Counted from the first letter of the stretch, positions 11,527 to 24,969 are shown. The stretch: DNA of 64,000 nucleotides from Paragonimus skrjabini miyazakii (GCA_014338405.1 JTDE01001347.1:76218-140217), one strand, 5' to 3'. Numbers and translations are program-made. The notes: generated by a model not told the origin, from the sequence alone.

Positions 11527-14500
11527 GCAGAAATGTGTAAACAAACACAGGTTTCACTACAAACTTCTTGCAACTGACAGGGATTGCAACCGCAGTTCAT
11601 AAAACTAGGGGGGTCGTTCTTGTAATTGTAAAATGCCTAACATTTCCACCGGCAGCTACTTTCAAATCCCCTATGTGAAGAGAGGGAGAGATCATCTGAA
11701 TGCCAAAATTATATGTGCTGCCATGTGTTGAGTTTGGTAAACATATTTCGATCTGGAAATCATTGATGAATATTTTTAAGACGACTGAAAAATATGATCT
11801 GTGTATGAATGGTTTGATGTTCCCCTGAGGTAATATCTTCCACTTATTTTGGTAGACATGTTCGTTGAAGGGAAAACGCATTCTGTTAGCGCTTTGTGCC
11901 ACAATCATCAACGTTTGATAATGGCTGCTTACAAACTGTCGGCAGTGCATAAAGCAGTCACAGAAATGAATGAAACAGACTGTTCGAAATACAAGATCTA
12001 AGCAACTTGATAAATAATTCTTTTTTCACACCAGGCTCGATATTCTCAACGGGCACATTTTTGCACACTACTTAGAAACGTAACGCATGACACTCTTGAA
12101 AGGAAAATGTTTTCGGGGGTACGCAGTGACACTCGATGAATTTATAGCTGAGTAAGCTCAGTTTTGGTTGTGAGTGGGATGTTCACATTTTGTCAAAAAC
12201 TTTGGGTGGGAAATGCGACAACTTGTACATGTAAGGCTGGTGCACATTCTTTAAGAGCTAGAAAAATACATGGTGTCTGTTTCAGATGTCTTAAAAGAAA
12301 ACGGTCGTTCATTCTTTTCGTGTGCAACGGAAGACATAACTGACATATTTTCGTCAACGTTGATTATAATTACGTGTGTCAGAATATGTGGAGTGATTGA
12401 CTTAACCTCTCACTGTCGAAATACTATTGCGAATTCCCTTTGGATTTCGTTACGTTGCTGGTTTTAATGTAATGGACAATGAAACATTGACCCAAACTAT
12501 GAATCTCTAGTTCGTGCAATTTGGATGCTTCACTTTTCAGCCCATTAACTAACACAGCCTATCAGCTTAGGCATAATACTCCTCGGCAAAATAAGAGATC
12601 ACTCAGAATAAAAGTTTACTCGAACGTTGCTAAACCAGAGTTTACTCTTAAACCTGAGTGAGCAAAAATATCGGCAATCATAAGAACCAAAATCTCTGAG
12701 ATGTGATGGATTTTCCAAATGACGATTTAAGTGACACATTGAATGATATGAGCACCAAATTTTATTTGGTGTTTATTTGTATACTACAACTTGATAGTAG
12801 CAACGGAGCACTCTGTGAAATACTAAAAAGTACTGTCGTTTATAATCACTTTATCGCTTTGTAAGTTACTGTTTTTTGTCGTTTTACACCAAACATTTCA
12901 AGATTGCCAAGTAAAATTTCAAACAGACAAAAATTGCTGGACGTTGTCAATAATTTTACATTGTCTTCAGTAGCCTACCCGTCTCTCTCACTCAAATAAT
13001 CCAAGCTGTTTCTAACCGGTCTTTTCTCTCATGCACGTCCATTGTTTCGACATACAATGTTTTACTTCCTTCTCTTTACATCACAAGTCACATTCGTCAT
13101 ATATTATTCATGATGGGGAACACTGGTTAACCATTTGTTGGAATTTGCAATCAGTGGAAGGTCTAATCTACGAACTATCTGTGTAGTTTGTTAGTTCAAC
13201 ACCGATCCTTAAACTGACCGTGACATTCAGCGGTGACAAAAAGCATCCTTTGAGGCAAAGGGGACAGTAGTACCCTACTTTCCTGAACAATCAGTCGCGT
13301 ATTTCGTCCTAAGCAGCTCTCAATGCCTCCGACTGTTCGTTAGGTAAGCAAATGAATGATTTTTCGCTCAGTACAAATTTTCTTCGTTGCCTCAGAAAAT
13401 GCTCATCGCTAAATAGTTTCTTTGCTCGCCTAACTCAACCAGCACAATGTTGTGAAATAATATGTGCTTCCTAAAACAAAGTCGAAAAATTACTGTTGAC
13501 ATAATTAATTAGAGGAGTTCGTGAGGGTAATAGTACAAAAGTGATGTTGTAGGAAGAGACCTCCAAGTTGAAAAAGTAACAGGCTTATGAAATGGTCGTA
13601 ATTAGAATGGGAATTATCGCACAATCAAAGGACTACCGCAGTCTTGTGTATCAACTGAAATTATGTGAGATTTTTTGCCAAAAGTATATCCGTCAGTGCT
13701 AGTGGTCACCCAATTCAGATCTTGAAGCGGATATTGACTGTGTTGCACCAGACTGTACATTCGATATTCCGTCTGCTGCCGCAAACGCTTTCGCGGCAAG
13801 CAATTTCGTTTCACCCATCTGATACATCATTCTCTAACCAGTCGGTTCACTTGCCATCGTGTCTCATGTATGAAAGCACGGCGTTCTTTGGCTTATGAAG
13901 CGAAGGGTTATATAATCACTAACACCTGGTTCTTGTCTTTTAAAAAACACCATATGTTCACATGTCGTTCTGCAGTCATGTTCTGTATTACAGATGTTTT
14001 AACAGTGGACCCTTTTGTTAGGCGCCAATGCGGTATTGCTGCCTTAACGTTATAATCATAACAAACATCCTGTACTGACAACAATGGATCCTTGCCTACG
14101 CGAACTGCAGTTGTCGATCCGGAAATTATTCTGTCTCTCCAACGAAATATCCTCCAGGGTACAATCATGTCCTTCTGAGAAGATTGTTATACAAAGGCAA
14201 TTGAGGTTTCAACAGGTTGCGTTTCATGCATGAAACAAAATGTTAACATAATTTTCCGTTTCAATCCACGTTCACTTGAGTTGGCGTAGGAAAAAACCTG
14301 CTTAAATGAGAACAAACAATACAACAACGGCTAATACAAGAGAAATGTTTACGATTCTTAGTTAAAGCACGCAAGAATGAACACTATTTAAAAAGTAACT
14401 TCGCATAACAGCAAATTGATTTGCCAGCTCCCACAGCATACTAACAGTACGGGGATATTCAAATTCCTTGTGTTGTTTTGGCCGTTGAATATGACTCGCG

Positions 14501-14600
14501 TTAACATCTCCGGAGAATCCTCACTAGGAATCAACTAATGGTGAACACACATCAACTTTCTGCTTCTTACAGATCGACCATATTAGTAAAACTCTTACAG
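11527..14600. other. No gene seen
   Basis: The longest open frame is 117 codons on the minus strand at 11597-11950, without recognisable motifs. Frames at 13614-13814 and 13908-14168 (minus) look somewhat protein-like, but they match no family I know and cannot be joined in one frame. I treat the stretch as non-coding or very old transposon DNA. Confidence 0.45.
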
Positions 14601-14610
14601 GCATGGAAAT

Positions 14611-14672
14611 TAGCTTGCCTGCAGCGGTAGAGACGATTGCTCCGGCCCACCAAGGTTCACAAACCCACTAAG
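14611..14672 (+). repeat. tRNA-like SINE head
   Basis: TGCAGCGGTAGAGACG fits a Pol III box A, and GGTTCACAAACCC 25 to 30 bases later fits a box B with an inserted base. The remaining arms do not pair as in a functional tRNA. This is most likely a SINE head, part of the mixed set of tRNA-derived heads scattered through the window. Confidence 0.4.
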
Positions 14673-14679
14673 ATTTAAC

Positions 14680-15680
14680 CCCGTGTTGACTGAGTCGGCT
14701 GGGTCAAGTAAGTAAGATATACCACATCTCAAGTGGAAAATGATGTGATGTGTGTTTTAGCACTGTTTGCCTTGGCCTGCTCATCTGTACTTGTTCGTCA
14801 CACGCAGGCAATAGTCTTAATTCTTACTGGTCTTGTTTGTCACCTGTCGTGACGATTACGGGTCAGATCGTAGTATTTGCAGATATGTCCGTTTTCTTGT
14901 GATACATCGCACATGCAGCTGTCAAAATTCACTGAGTGCACAAGAATCTGAATATTAGTCCGTGAGCATATGCTGTAGTAGGTATGTAGGCGCCAAATAG
15001 TGGAAGCGGTTTTTCAACTCATTATTCACAAAAAATAGGTATATAACTAAGCAGTCATTATATTTTTTTCTTGTTACCAAACCGTATACTAGAAGATTTG
15101 CACTGACTGTTATTGCTTTGAGTAACCAAAATGCAGTTTACAAGCAAAATTTGATGAAGCATTTAACTGTAAGCAACTACTGAACAGCAATTTAGTAAAC
15201 GTTTGTGTCAACATTTCATAGTTACCAGTTCTTTTGAGCTGGTTGCATATGTCGCCAAAATAATATTGTGGCTTACAAATAAGAAATGACATACCACTAA
15301 ATTTCACTATATCTTTCACAACTCTACTCAAAGTTTTTCACAATATCAAATAAGTTTTATTGCATACAATATCCCCATGTAAATGCGATGGTCCAATTTG
15401 AGTATAAGTAAAACCCAAAAACTCGTGAGATTAGGTCAAGGGTACAATTTGCATACAACTCTGGCGGAAGAATAGTTTAAATCTTGTGTGTTAAACCGTA
15501 AATGCGATAACATTATGGCCGATCTGAAGGCAATCACAATCTAAGTCGTTTGACTGTTAGTAAAAATGGATCCAAAGTTGAACAAGTTGGAAATGATTTA
15601 ATTTGTTAGGATCTCCATAAAGATGTAAACTTAAGAGGTTTAGATTACTGATGAGTAGTCGGGGATTTGGTTAATTTCAA
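14680..15680. other. No gene seen
   Basis: AT-rich DNA between two SINE fragments. No exon or RNA gene can be supported. Confidence 0.5.
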
Positions 15681-15681
15681 G

Positions 15682-15915
15682 TTGAACATCACCCACAATT
15701 GATCGTAGCTGTCGCATCCCCATAAACTTTCCAATCGGCCAGTTTCGAAAAGAAGCACTGGACTCAAGTTTCGCTCTCATTAGAGCTCGTCAGTAGTGTA
15801 TATCATCGCCACTGCCGGGACTTGAACCACGGACATGCTGTTCATGAAGCAACCGTGTTTACCACTGCGCCATTGAGCTCACATTAGGCACGACCGAACA
15901 CTCAACCACTTTCGG
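15682..15915 (-). mobile_element. tRNA-headed SINE with embedded hammerhead ribozyme
   Basis: Read on the minus strand, the order is: a 5' lead, a tRNA-like head with box A (TGGCGCAGTGG, about 15862-15872) and box B (GGTTCAAGTCCC, 15817-15828), a complete hammerhead core (15756-15798), then a tail that ends GATCAATTGTGGGTGATG. The tail matches 10460-10530 with about 87 percent identity by eye, and a degenerate full-length relative lies at 24729-24965, so this is a dispersed family of about 235 bp. Schistosome SM-alpha elements are SINE-like, have Pol III promoter boxes and carry a hammerhead, so the same plan is seen here. Mobility would need a partner element's reverse transcriptase. None is intact in the window. 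Confidence 0.75.
15756..15798 (-). ncRNA. Type I hammerhead ribozyme
   Basis: On the minus strand the conserved box CTGACGA (15793-15787) is followed by a perfect 5-bp stem II, GCTCT with AGAGC, closed by the loop AATG. Then come GAAA, a minimal stem III (C with G, plus the A-T next to the core) around the loop TTGA, and the cleavage triplet GTC. Cleavage is predicted after 15761. Stem I pairs CAGTG with CACTA, with four of five pairs formed and a C-A mismatch next to the core. Very short stem III is typical of type I hammerheads in SM-alpha and Penelope-like retroelements. The mismatch may weaken but need not abolish cleavage. Confidence 0.75.
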
Positions 15916-15919
15916 TTGT

Positions 15920-18900
15920 GAGTAATGATCAGATTTTTCCACTAATAATAATGCTAGATGCTCAACACAAACTTGAACCTCGTGAATTGTTACGTCTCAC
16001 CTCGGTGGTCTGAGAGAGAGTCAATTCTGGTGTCTTATTGCAAACCTAAGCTCTTGACTTCTCGACCACCGATCAAATCAACTTCGCCCTTGATATGGGA
16101 TGAGTTTGTCATTCTAACCTCCCCTGCCAAAATGACTAACACCAAGTAGTCAGTTTGCAGTGGTTAACATCACGGCTTTGGAATTGTCCGATAATTATTT
16201 TGCATCTGGTAAGGTACGGGTCACATTAAATCAAAACGTGTCGAAGTGAATAGAGCTTGGAGGTCAAGTTTGTTCACGATTTTAGAATACGATATCTATG
16301 TCGTGATTTTCCAATTATATATCGCGTGGCACAAAATATAATGTTCCTTCGAATGTCATTGTAACGAAAGTTGACAAAATGAAACTCTGTACAATGAAGG
16401 AAGTGGGTTGCTCATACTGTCTCTTTATTAAAAATATGATTTTTTCTGTTCACCAAGAAATAAGCCATCCCAACCAATATTTCATTTGCTTTGGCGACAT
16501 AGGCCTGTTAATATGGCTGTATATTTCCCCGCAACCCGAACTGATTTACAGCAAACAGGTCAACAACAGAACAGATAGTGGGAAACATTCGGTATTTTCG
16601 TTTATAAGTTTGATGGCAAATTAGATGTAGACAATAATGTAAACGAAATCAGGAAAACTAAGGAAATGTTACTGAACAGGTCACTTCTGACCCAGCTAGA
16701 TTCAGAACTGACAGTAATTAGTTAATATGAAAAGACATGAGAGCTTTATGTTCATGTGTACCACAATGTTCCATAACAGTAGGCCATATTTGTTCGAAGT
16801 ATATTAGAGATCTGTATTTAAAGCCTAATGATATAAACGTTAAAATTACGAAGGTGCGCGCAATGCAAAATGAAAACATTGCCAACTATTTGTTGCACGA
16901 GTTTCGCTGTAATTTCCGTAAAAGTGTTGGAATTTTATACAAATTTTACTACAAGGAGTACAGAGAGAGATAACGACGTTTGTACTAAAGTAAATCTTCG
17001 GTGAACAAAAAAAATTACAAAAAATGAAATAAACGCTTACTACGTCTAGTAAATTGTTCGCCATAATGAAAAAGACACTATAAAAAATGATTTTTTCCCG
17101 TTTCATAGCCTCCTTTCTAACTATTGCTAACTGCAAATTCACAGCGTTAAGGGACTGCATGGTATTGTTGCAGATGATTTTCGGTGTTTTATCGTAAGCT
17201 TTTGAGTGTTTTGTCAAACTTTAGTCCCACATTCCGCCAACTGACGATACAACCCAATTTGGTGACGATGCTCTTGCAATCTATGTATCACCTTTTCCGG
17301 ACAGCTGAATATAAGAGCTACAGAGATTTCACTATGTGCGTGTGAAGACAAAGGACAGAGCAGCTGTTCACGCTATTCAATCTGAAACTGCATAATGTGC
17401 GCCACGCTTCATCATCACCGCTTGCACGAATGAAGGATGCTTATAATTCCATGGACGCACCTTCATCGTGTGCTTCGCCGGAACCTCAGGCATGTGAGAG
17501 TTTGCGTTGAATTATTTATTTGTCTACTTTGAATCCCAGTAAAAACTAACAGCACCTCTTCTTCAGGTTTTATGTTCTGCGGAACGGAAAAACAGAAATT
17601 AGTCGTACTGCACGGAAGCCGTTTTCGAGTACTGTCCAACCTAACAGAATGATTAAACATCCGCGATGATTAACGTACATGAAAAGTAACGACCTTGTAT
17701 TATTCTACTTGATCTTACGTTACAATGAACAGACCGTCCCAACCAGATTTTGTCTGACCATCTAGCGTGCAGACTTTGTGTTCGTTGGTATTACTATGAC
17801 TCAGAGTGAGAGACGTGAAAATATTTGAAACTGAGGAGACGTTCTGTGATGGTTCAAACGGCTCTGTTGTGGATTTTCAGAGGTAAAATTGGCTAGATCA
17901 TTCTTCACTTTAAGGATATCGATTGCACGCAACTAAATGAACGATTACCATCATAATCTTGTCGGCATGGTGAACACACTGGCAACAGACCACATGGACA
18001 ATTACGCGGTAACTGGGAATATTTGCAAATTGTACACTGATTATTTTGACATTTTTGACACCGTAATGGTTAAGTGACCCAAATTGTTCTACTCGAGTAC
18101 TCTAAGGAGACAACTAATTCTCACTGACTCTCTCTTCCCAGCAACTAAGCAAGAAGAGCTGGACTGTTAGAAAGTTTGCCACTGTTAAATGCTTGTGCGA
18201 CCAAAACATTTTCTACGCTAAAAATAAAAGCACAAACAAACTAAACTACAAGACTGATGCATCACGTATTTAGCGCTGCTTTCCGTACATTTGGTTTTTT
18301 CATGGACCCGTCGGGGGATAATAGACATTGTCCTAGAGTCTTTCCGTATCACGTGCTTGAACGTTATTCCCCCCTCCATCAAGTCGCTTGTGTGCTGGTA
18401 GTCACTGCGCCATTATCGTTATTGTCGTCCCTTCTCTTTTTTGTTGAACTCCACATCTAATACCCATGTGTCAATGTGAACATCACTCACATTTGATCTC
18501 AGTTGAGTTTTTCCGAGTTTTGTTGCATTTAAACTACAGCTCAATACAGTTTGTAATCAAACCCATACCAGCATCTAAAAAATAATGTCAACTCTTTGGT
18601 GCGACCTACCGTTTTCTACTAATGGTTCAGTCAAAGACGTTTGAACCCCTATTGTTCTGTGAAAAAACTGTTGTGTACACAATCCACTATGACACTTCTT
18701 ACACGATACAGAACGTACGCAAATTAGGGTAGGGAACAACAATCGGTTGTTTTCAACGGAGGCTCTTCTCACTTAATGGAACGAAGAAATCGAACATATT
18801 TTGTAGCTATTGTGCATGCATGCCAAGAAAACGGCGCAGCCTGTTGGAGTAACTGTGAGATTGGACCCTGTGCACCGTTCTAAGCCGATAAATTGTTCAC

Positions 18901-21185
18901 TTTTTAGTATCCAGCTGGTCACACTAACGAGGTAAACATAGACATCTCGGCCGTTCCATTGTAGTAATCGTACTACAGTTTGCAGTGTTTGGTACATCGA
19001 ACTTCGTCACATTTTATGCTTTATAACTTTCTATCCACTCAACGAATGCAGGTAGTTTCCATTTAAAATCATTTGAAATCATTTTGTGTCGTTGGATACA
19101 AGTCTACAAACATGGTTAGTATTCGTGTTGTGGAGAGGTGATCCAAGTCCAATTAATTCTCCAGCTGTATTTAATTACAACATGTGAAGAATTGGGGAAA
19201 TTTACCGCAGTCCTAATGAAAAGTCATGGCTGTAGCTGGACATTTTGCGGGCTTTTTTACAAACAGTGTTGAATACAACGACTTTCACGAGAAATTATTC
19301 AAGATATTGTCAATGGGGCTCTTTTCAAACAACTATTTAACTGATAATTAGTTCAAACAAGAACGAAACTTTAGTATACTACTTCGTTCCAAAGGTAGAA
19401 AGTCATAAAGTCAACGGAAACGCGGGAGCCGTGATCACTTTTGAGTTAGGTTCAATTCATTTTGGCCGAAAAATCCCTGACTGCCTATAAGTTATATATA
19501 ACTAATCTTTGAACCAACTTATATTTCGTTCTCTTCATTTTATGATCCCAAACAACGAAAAAGGTTGTTGTGCACCTTAACTTGTCAGAAAATCAATAGG
19601 GTTAAACAGATGGGTTCTAATTATGAACGTTAATTGTGGGTATTCCACGCGTAACTGCTATGTCTAAACCTACTAAACTAATGAATGGTCTAACTGGAGC
19701 GATTACTTACAGCCTGATGATTGTAGAACAACATACATGCACACAACCGCTAATTCCTCGGTCCAACTGATAACATTTGTGAGGCAATCGTTATTGAGTA
19801 AAAGTCGAAAAACAATTCTCACCAAATGGTGGCTAATGTTAAGATTTTTAGCTTAACGATATATACAGATAGCTAACGATCGTCTACTTTGTCATCCGTA
19901 GTAGTAATTCTGATTTCTACTTTCTTTACCATTTCGATTAATCTTAGACTATAAAGTTGACCTGATAGGCGTACAGTTTCATCGACCGTGCCTTTTTGCC
20001 CACCGAGGCGGAAGGCGTCCAACTGCACGTGTAATCCAGTGGATCACGCCAAAACAAAACCTAGTTTGATGTGATTGGCCACACGATTAGTATGCCTGTA
20101 TGTGAGTGTGCGTTTTGTCACGTTTGCATGTCTGTGCAGCTAGCATATAACCATGTTTAAACTGATTACGGAGCACCGCAATGACCGTACGAACGTCCTG
20201 ACTACCGAGCCGGGCAAATCACACTGGAACCGGCATGCAACCAATAGTATTTGTAATATACAAATTGCGCGCTTGTGTGCACGCGTGTGTGCCTGTCTGT
20301 CTGTCTATCTACTTAACTCACAATTAGATGTCCTCTGTATGTCTCTCTCAATCCTATGCCAATCAAACACAACAGTAACCGACAGTCCCATGTGATCGGA
20401 TGAAGAGGGAAATTTTTGTTAACATTCACATCTATGTCCATCCCAAAAAAGGCTATCGATATATGGCATGAAACCTTATACCGCACGGGAAGAATGCATC
20501 TATTGGTGATTGCATCCATCCTGGTGACAATAGTTTGTGAGTAGCGCGACCCTGGAATGACAGGGTTTTTCTTGGACCGATTACTCACGTTTTCAACTTA
20601 CTTGGTGTGATTCAACAATAGTCGTGACTGCTACATCACATTTCGTAAGTTTTTCAACTATTGACAAGCTCTAATGGAACTGACAGTATGTTTTATTGAA
20701 TGCAACATTAATGCATATTTGTCTTTGATCTATTTCACTTGGTTGGCAATGTACTGACCAAGTGGATAGAATGTAAATAGATTGGTATGAGTGTAACTGA
20801 ACAAGCCTGTAAGTTGTTAGGTGGCTTAAACTGTCAAGCTTTCTTTAGCGCTTATTTAATAACAGGGAAGTATCAAAAAAATTATACAAATTCAACCGAC
20901 ATGTCTACAACTTTAGATAGCGCTGGATTTCTGTTACATCTCATCTGTAAATTTGATCGCCAGATTATAAAACGTATTTTTCAACGACATCGACCATATT
21001 GCTATAATTCTTGTCAGTAACTGAAATAACCTTACGCATTCTAGTGAGTAAATGTGAGTGCATGGTTACTTCAAGGCTTGTTCTCGTCTAGAATGGCAAG
21101 TGACCATCCACGGATTAAGTTTGGGTGAAATGTGAGAACAAACTAGGTTGTCGAAACGGCGAGAACTCCTCTTGGCCTTAACAGA
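15920..21185. other. No gene seen; small repeats only
   Basis: No exon can be supported. At 18476-18502 the sequence TGAACATCACTCACATTTGATC resembles the 3' end of the hammerhead-SINE family in minus orientation, but the match dies out quickly. A short CTGT repeat stands at 20293-20310. Open frames up to 123 codons (16846-17217, minus) are rich in Phe, Ile and Lys as expected of AT-rich noise. Confidence 0.5.
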
Positions 21186-21189
21186 GTGC

Positions 21190-21241
21190 TCTAGTTAATG
21201 GTGCAGCGGTATGCCTGACCTGTGTCTGGCTCAAAGATCAT
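21190..21241 (+). repeat. tRNA-like SINE head, degenerate
   Basis: AATGGTGCAGCGGTATG fits box A. GGCTCAAAGATC about 30 bases on is a weak box B. The order and spacing suggest a decayed tRNA-derived SINE head. Confidence 0.35.
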
Positions 21242-21244
21242 CGG

Positions 21245-22640
21245 ATATGATGTCAAGATGTGCATCAAGCTTTATTACAGCCTACGCCACAGGTTTTCTT
21301 CCTGCACCTTATTAGCGTCCTTTCCTCCTGAGGTGCCCTGAAAGTCGTTTATCTGTGGCTTTATTGAGTGCGTGGTTGCAGTTGAAAACGTTAGTGGCAG
21401 TGTACCGTCTTTTGTTTACGCTTTTCTCCCCTCACGCTACCTACCATTCAATGCTAACGGGTAAACTGTTGCACTCACTCACATCAAGTGGTAATAGGCC
21501 CTTGGAGATAGTGCTGTCGGCATTATATTACTGGATGGCAGTCCGGCTTTAAAGGATGCCAGTGTCTTGTAAGGACCATCATATCTACTGCGCCTCCACT
21601 GTTTTTGACAAGGGCACGAAACTCAACCGAAAACCCATATACAAGGAATTTCACAATACGGTTAACGCCAGATGTAGGAATTGCATGACTGCATCCACTC
21701 AGCTATCTACATAGATTTAGTGTCAGTTATCTCAAACAATATCGTAATGGGTGGCTGAAGAGCTAACCTGTGTTTTTCGCCAATTACTCAGACGCATCTA
21801 GTCCTGATAATATATGGATGCTGTATGTGTACTTCGAGGTTCAGCTACAAAACAGCAAATAAAAGTTTCGAGTGTTCACTTAAAAAATCAAAACCTATAA
21901 TTCAAAGTAACCTCAACTGTTGCTGTCTTTTGTGCTGATTACGAAACATTTTTACAGTAATCTTTGTTCACTGGATCTGATGCAAATTATTTAGAGCGAT
22001 TCGATGGTAGTCCGTTCATATTTAGCATGACTTCTAGAAAACTGGCGGGTGATTGTACTGTACTGTACTTGCTAACTCTATGACAAATCGATTGAAGAAC
22101 TCTCTTCTGCATAGTCTCGTAATAGTCCTAAGTAGCTAGTTGTGTAAACAGCTAATTTTGGTCATTCTAATCAGGCTGTCCACAACTACACAATGTATGT
22201 GGGTATAGTATGTGGAAACCAGAATAGGTCAAACAGATTTTTAAAGATTACACACAGAGCATGGGTATGGTTGGAACGCTAATGAACACGCGACAATGTC
22301 TTCCATGAGACGGATTCGCAGGCGTCAATTAATGTGACTCCTGTCTTCGAAAAAAAATTGTGCATAACTTTGCATGTTCACTGGATATAAAAGGGTTATT
22401 CTTTAATGGGCTGAAACTAGAACAAAATTGCGCACCCAAACATGGCAAACTTTCGGCCATCTCGGCCAGGAAGTTACCTAGGGAACTCAGTGGGTTGACC
22501 CTTGGATTCGGTCACCCATCCATTCCATTGTCTCATACGGAATCCACCAAGTTATTGAGATGACCGACTGATACGGCAGAAGTTTGTGAACGGTTCACGC
22601 TTGAAACCATCAGTGCCAATATTCAACTTGGAAAGTTTAT
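21245..22640. other. No gene seen
   Basis: No supportable exon, RNA gene or recognisable element in this stretch. Confidence 0.5.
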
Positions 22641-22644
22641 TATT

Positions 22645-22702
22645 GACAGGTAGTTTGGCAGAGTAGTTATTTCTGTCACTGGTTCGAATCTAGCCAAGGC
22701 CC
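22645..22702 (+). repeat. tRNA-like SINE head
   Basis: TAGTTTGGCAGAGTAG resembles box A, and GGTTCGAATCT at 22681-22691 is a near-perfect box B. The segment is too short and too poorly paired for a working tRNA, so a SINE head is the likelier reading. Confidence 0.45.
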
Positions 22703-22709
22703 AGATTTT

Positions 22710-24725
22710 CTCCAGTTAGGTATCGCCTAAGTTACAAAACCTGTCAAACTACTTGTTGGTAATATAACAAGCAATCGGATCGAAATATCTGTTAAATGGT
22801 GTGCTTTAAGTTATGTTATCTCGCTGAAGAATAATGTCGACTACCTACACAGTCATTAATGAGATCAATGAGAACATACGAAATGGTACTACCATCTTGC
22901 AAAACCGGTCTTCTGATTTCACTATACGAGATACTATTCGTTTAAGTGGGTGGGCAAAATTCTACCGAATACAGTGCAGTGTTATGCAGTGCGCCTGCAT
23001 ACGAATATGTTGTTACACAGACAGACTTTCATGTTTTCTAGGCGAACAGTAAAAATAGATCCATGTCAGTGTTGTGGTCCACATTGACGAACTTATCAAT
23101 TGGTGTTGGGTTTGTCATTTCTGCTGGGTGATGTTTTCTCTGTTGCTTAGAGAATTCTGCAGTCATACCTCTATCTGCACAAGTAAACGTGTTCAAACTA
23201 TGTGTGTAGACTAAGACCATGAGAGTAAGCTGACTATAGATAATAGGTGAAACGTGGATCCAGTGCAAAAACGTGCAGCAAGAGCACGTTGGTTCACAAT
23301 TTTGTGCAGATAACCACCCATCACATGTGAACTTCACGCGGAGCTTGAAAAGATTTATTCCTTTTCTGCTGTCAAAAAGGTCTTTTACTTACATCTGAAT
23401 GCTAACCGTTACTGATGAACCGTGCAAAATGCCTGTTTTTTCAGAAAGCGTTAGAAATTATCTTAAGTTTGGTTTCTAATAAGTCTTCCGTACATAGTCC
23501 AGTAGATATACTTTGTACACTAGTAAGATTTTTGTTTAAGGTAGCAAGGACAAATCTAGAAGGTTTACCTCGTGAAACCATTCCCTTTTTGCAGTATCCA
23601 TTATTTCAGCCGTAGACCCCAGAATTCAAATATGTAGTTCGAACAAGTGTGGATATGTTCTTGTGTGCATTGCATGAAGATTGTATTTCGACTATCCCAA
23701 AACTTGAATCCTTCTTGAATATAACCAGCGTTTATACAGTATCACGTATATGGTGACAGCTTGCTTTGTTTAACTGCGGCAAATCCACACTATCATTCTA
23801 GAACGCCCTCTAGTTTGTTGGCATCGAACGTGACACTTTGTTCCCTATCTGCAATGGACAGTTAAACTGAATGAAGCACATAAAATTTGTCTGAAATCAA
23901 CATTGTCACTTCGCACTAGTCCGCAAGCTACAAGATAATTGACGCCAACAGTTATCATGCCAGCAGTATTTACATGCCCTCAGTACAGTCAGTTTTAATT
24001 CCTTACAGTCATTAGTAATCAGAACATGACCTTCAACTGAATCTAAGTATCGTGGAATGTTTGCGCATTAAAGCAGAGGCATAATTCATTCGGTAATTAA
24101 AAACCATAAATTCTTCATATGTCAATTACACAGTGTTCACTCAGATTACTCAACGGTTCGCTATTAACGCTAATTAGCCAATGCTCTAATCCTTGTTGGT
24201 ATTCATGTCTGAGGCGCGATAAAAGACATCTCACATTAAACACCTACCATCTTTTCTAGCTTATGGAGTAAAACGGATAGAACCACCAGATAAAGGAAGC
24301 CTTTATCTCTTAGCATATCGAAATCATGGTATTATCAAATTTTCTGCCTGCCCGACAGAATTACATAATGTTCCACGGATTGTTCACTGTTTGGTCCGCA
24401 TGTGCTAAAACCTCAGTTATGATGGTCACTTGGCCTACCGTTAAGCATCGGTAAGTTTATAGGCAATTAATAGACTCCGTCGCTTGTGAAGGCTATACAT
24501 GTATTCACCTCAGGTATTTGTACGGGTTTGTAATGTGAATTCTATCCTCACCTTGAACAACACAAATGCACTAAAGGCATGCCACTAAATCGTTGGATAT
24601 GTTGAGGGACACACCGTAAAAGAGTTCTGTGATATAAATGACCCTTCCAACCTTTGAAATGGCTTATTAATTTGATGCAATAGTGTTCTTTTAAGTCACC
24701 AATGTGTAATTAAAAATAAAGCTGA
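22710..24725. other. No gene seen
   Basis: Only short open frames without recognisable domains occur on either strand. The longest, 99 codons on the minus strand at 23038-23337, has several Cys but no pattern I can assign. Confidence 0.5.
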
Positions 24726-24728
24726 TTT

Positions 24729-24965
24729 AAACCAAACATCACGCAGTTAGTTGCATTCTTTGCATTCAGGTAGACTTTCCAACCGGCTTTTCTCATACCG
24801 AAGCGTTAGACTTCAGTTTTGTCCTCGTTAGAATCTAATAGTAGCCCGCGTTCTTCTTACGACCAACATCTGACATCCATCAACATTTACAAATGGTAAC
24901 TGTGATGACCACTGTTCCGGTGACCCCAGATTAGACATGACCGAATTATCAAACAAGTGTTCGGC
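24729..24965 (-). mobile_element. Hammerhead-SINE family, degenerate full-length copy
   Basis: The same blocks as in 15682-15915 occur in the same order. The tail side has ACATCACGCAG and GACTTTCCAACCGGC on the plus strand, against ACATCACCCAC and AACTTTCCAATCGGC in the other copy. The head side has GACCACTG and ATTAGACATGACCGAA against ACCACTG and ATTAGGCACGACCGAA. The ribozyme region (about 24803-24842) reads CTATTAGA in place of CTGACGAG and GACAAAAC in place of GCGAAAC, so the hammerhead is dead. This copy is clearly older or faster-decayed than the 15 kb copy. Confidence 0.65.
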
Positions 24966-24969
24966 TATT

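Noticed and set aside
11389..11600. Open frames spanning the N run
   Set aside because: They exist only because N was translated as X.
13614..14168. Minus-strand frames with a somewhat protein-like look
   Set aside because: No motif, no joinable frames and no splice support. A decayed transposon is possible but cannot be shown.
15645..15668. Plus-strand CTGATGAG as a second hammerhead
   Set aside because: No stem II or GAAAC box follows. It is a chance match next to the SINE.
22645..22702. Functional tRNA gene
   Set aside because: Boxes A and B are present, but the acceptor and anticodon arms do not form. A SINE head is more likely.
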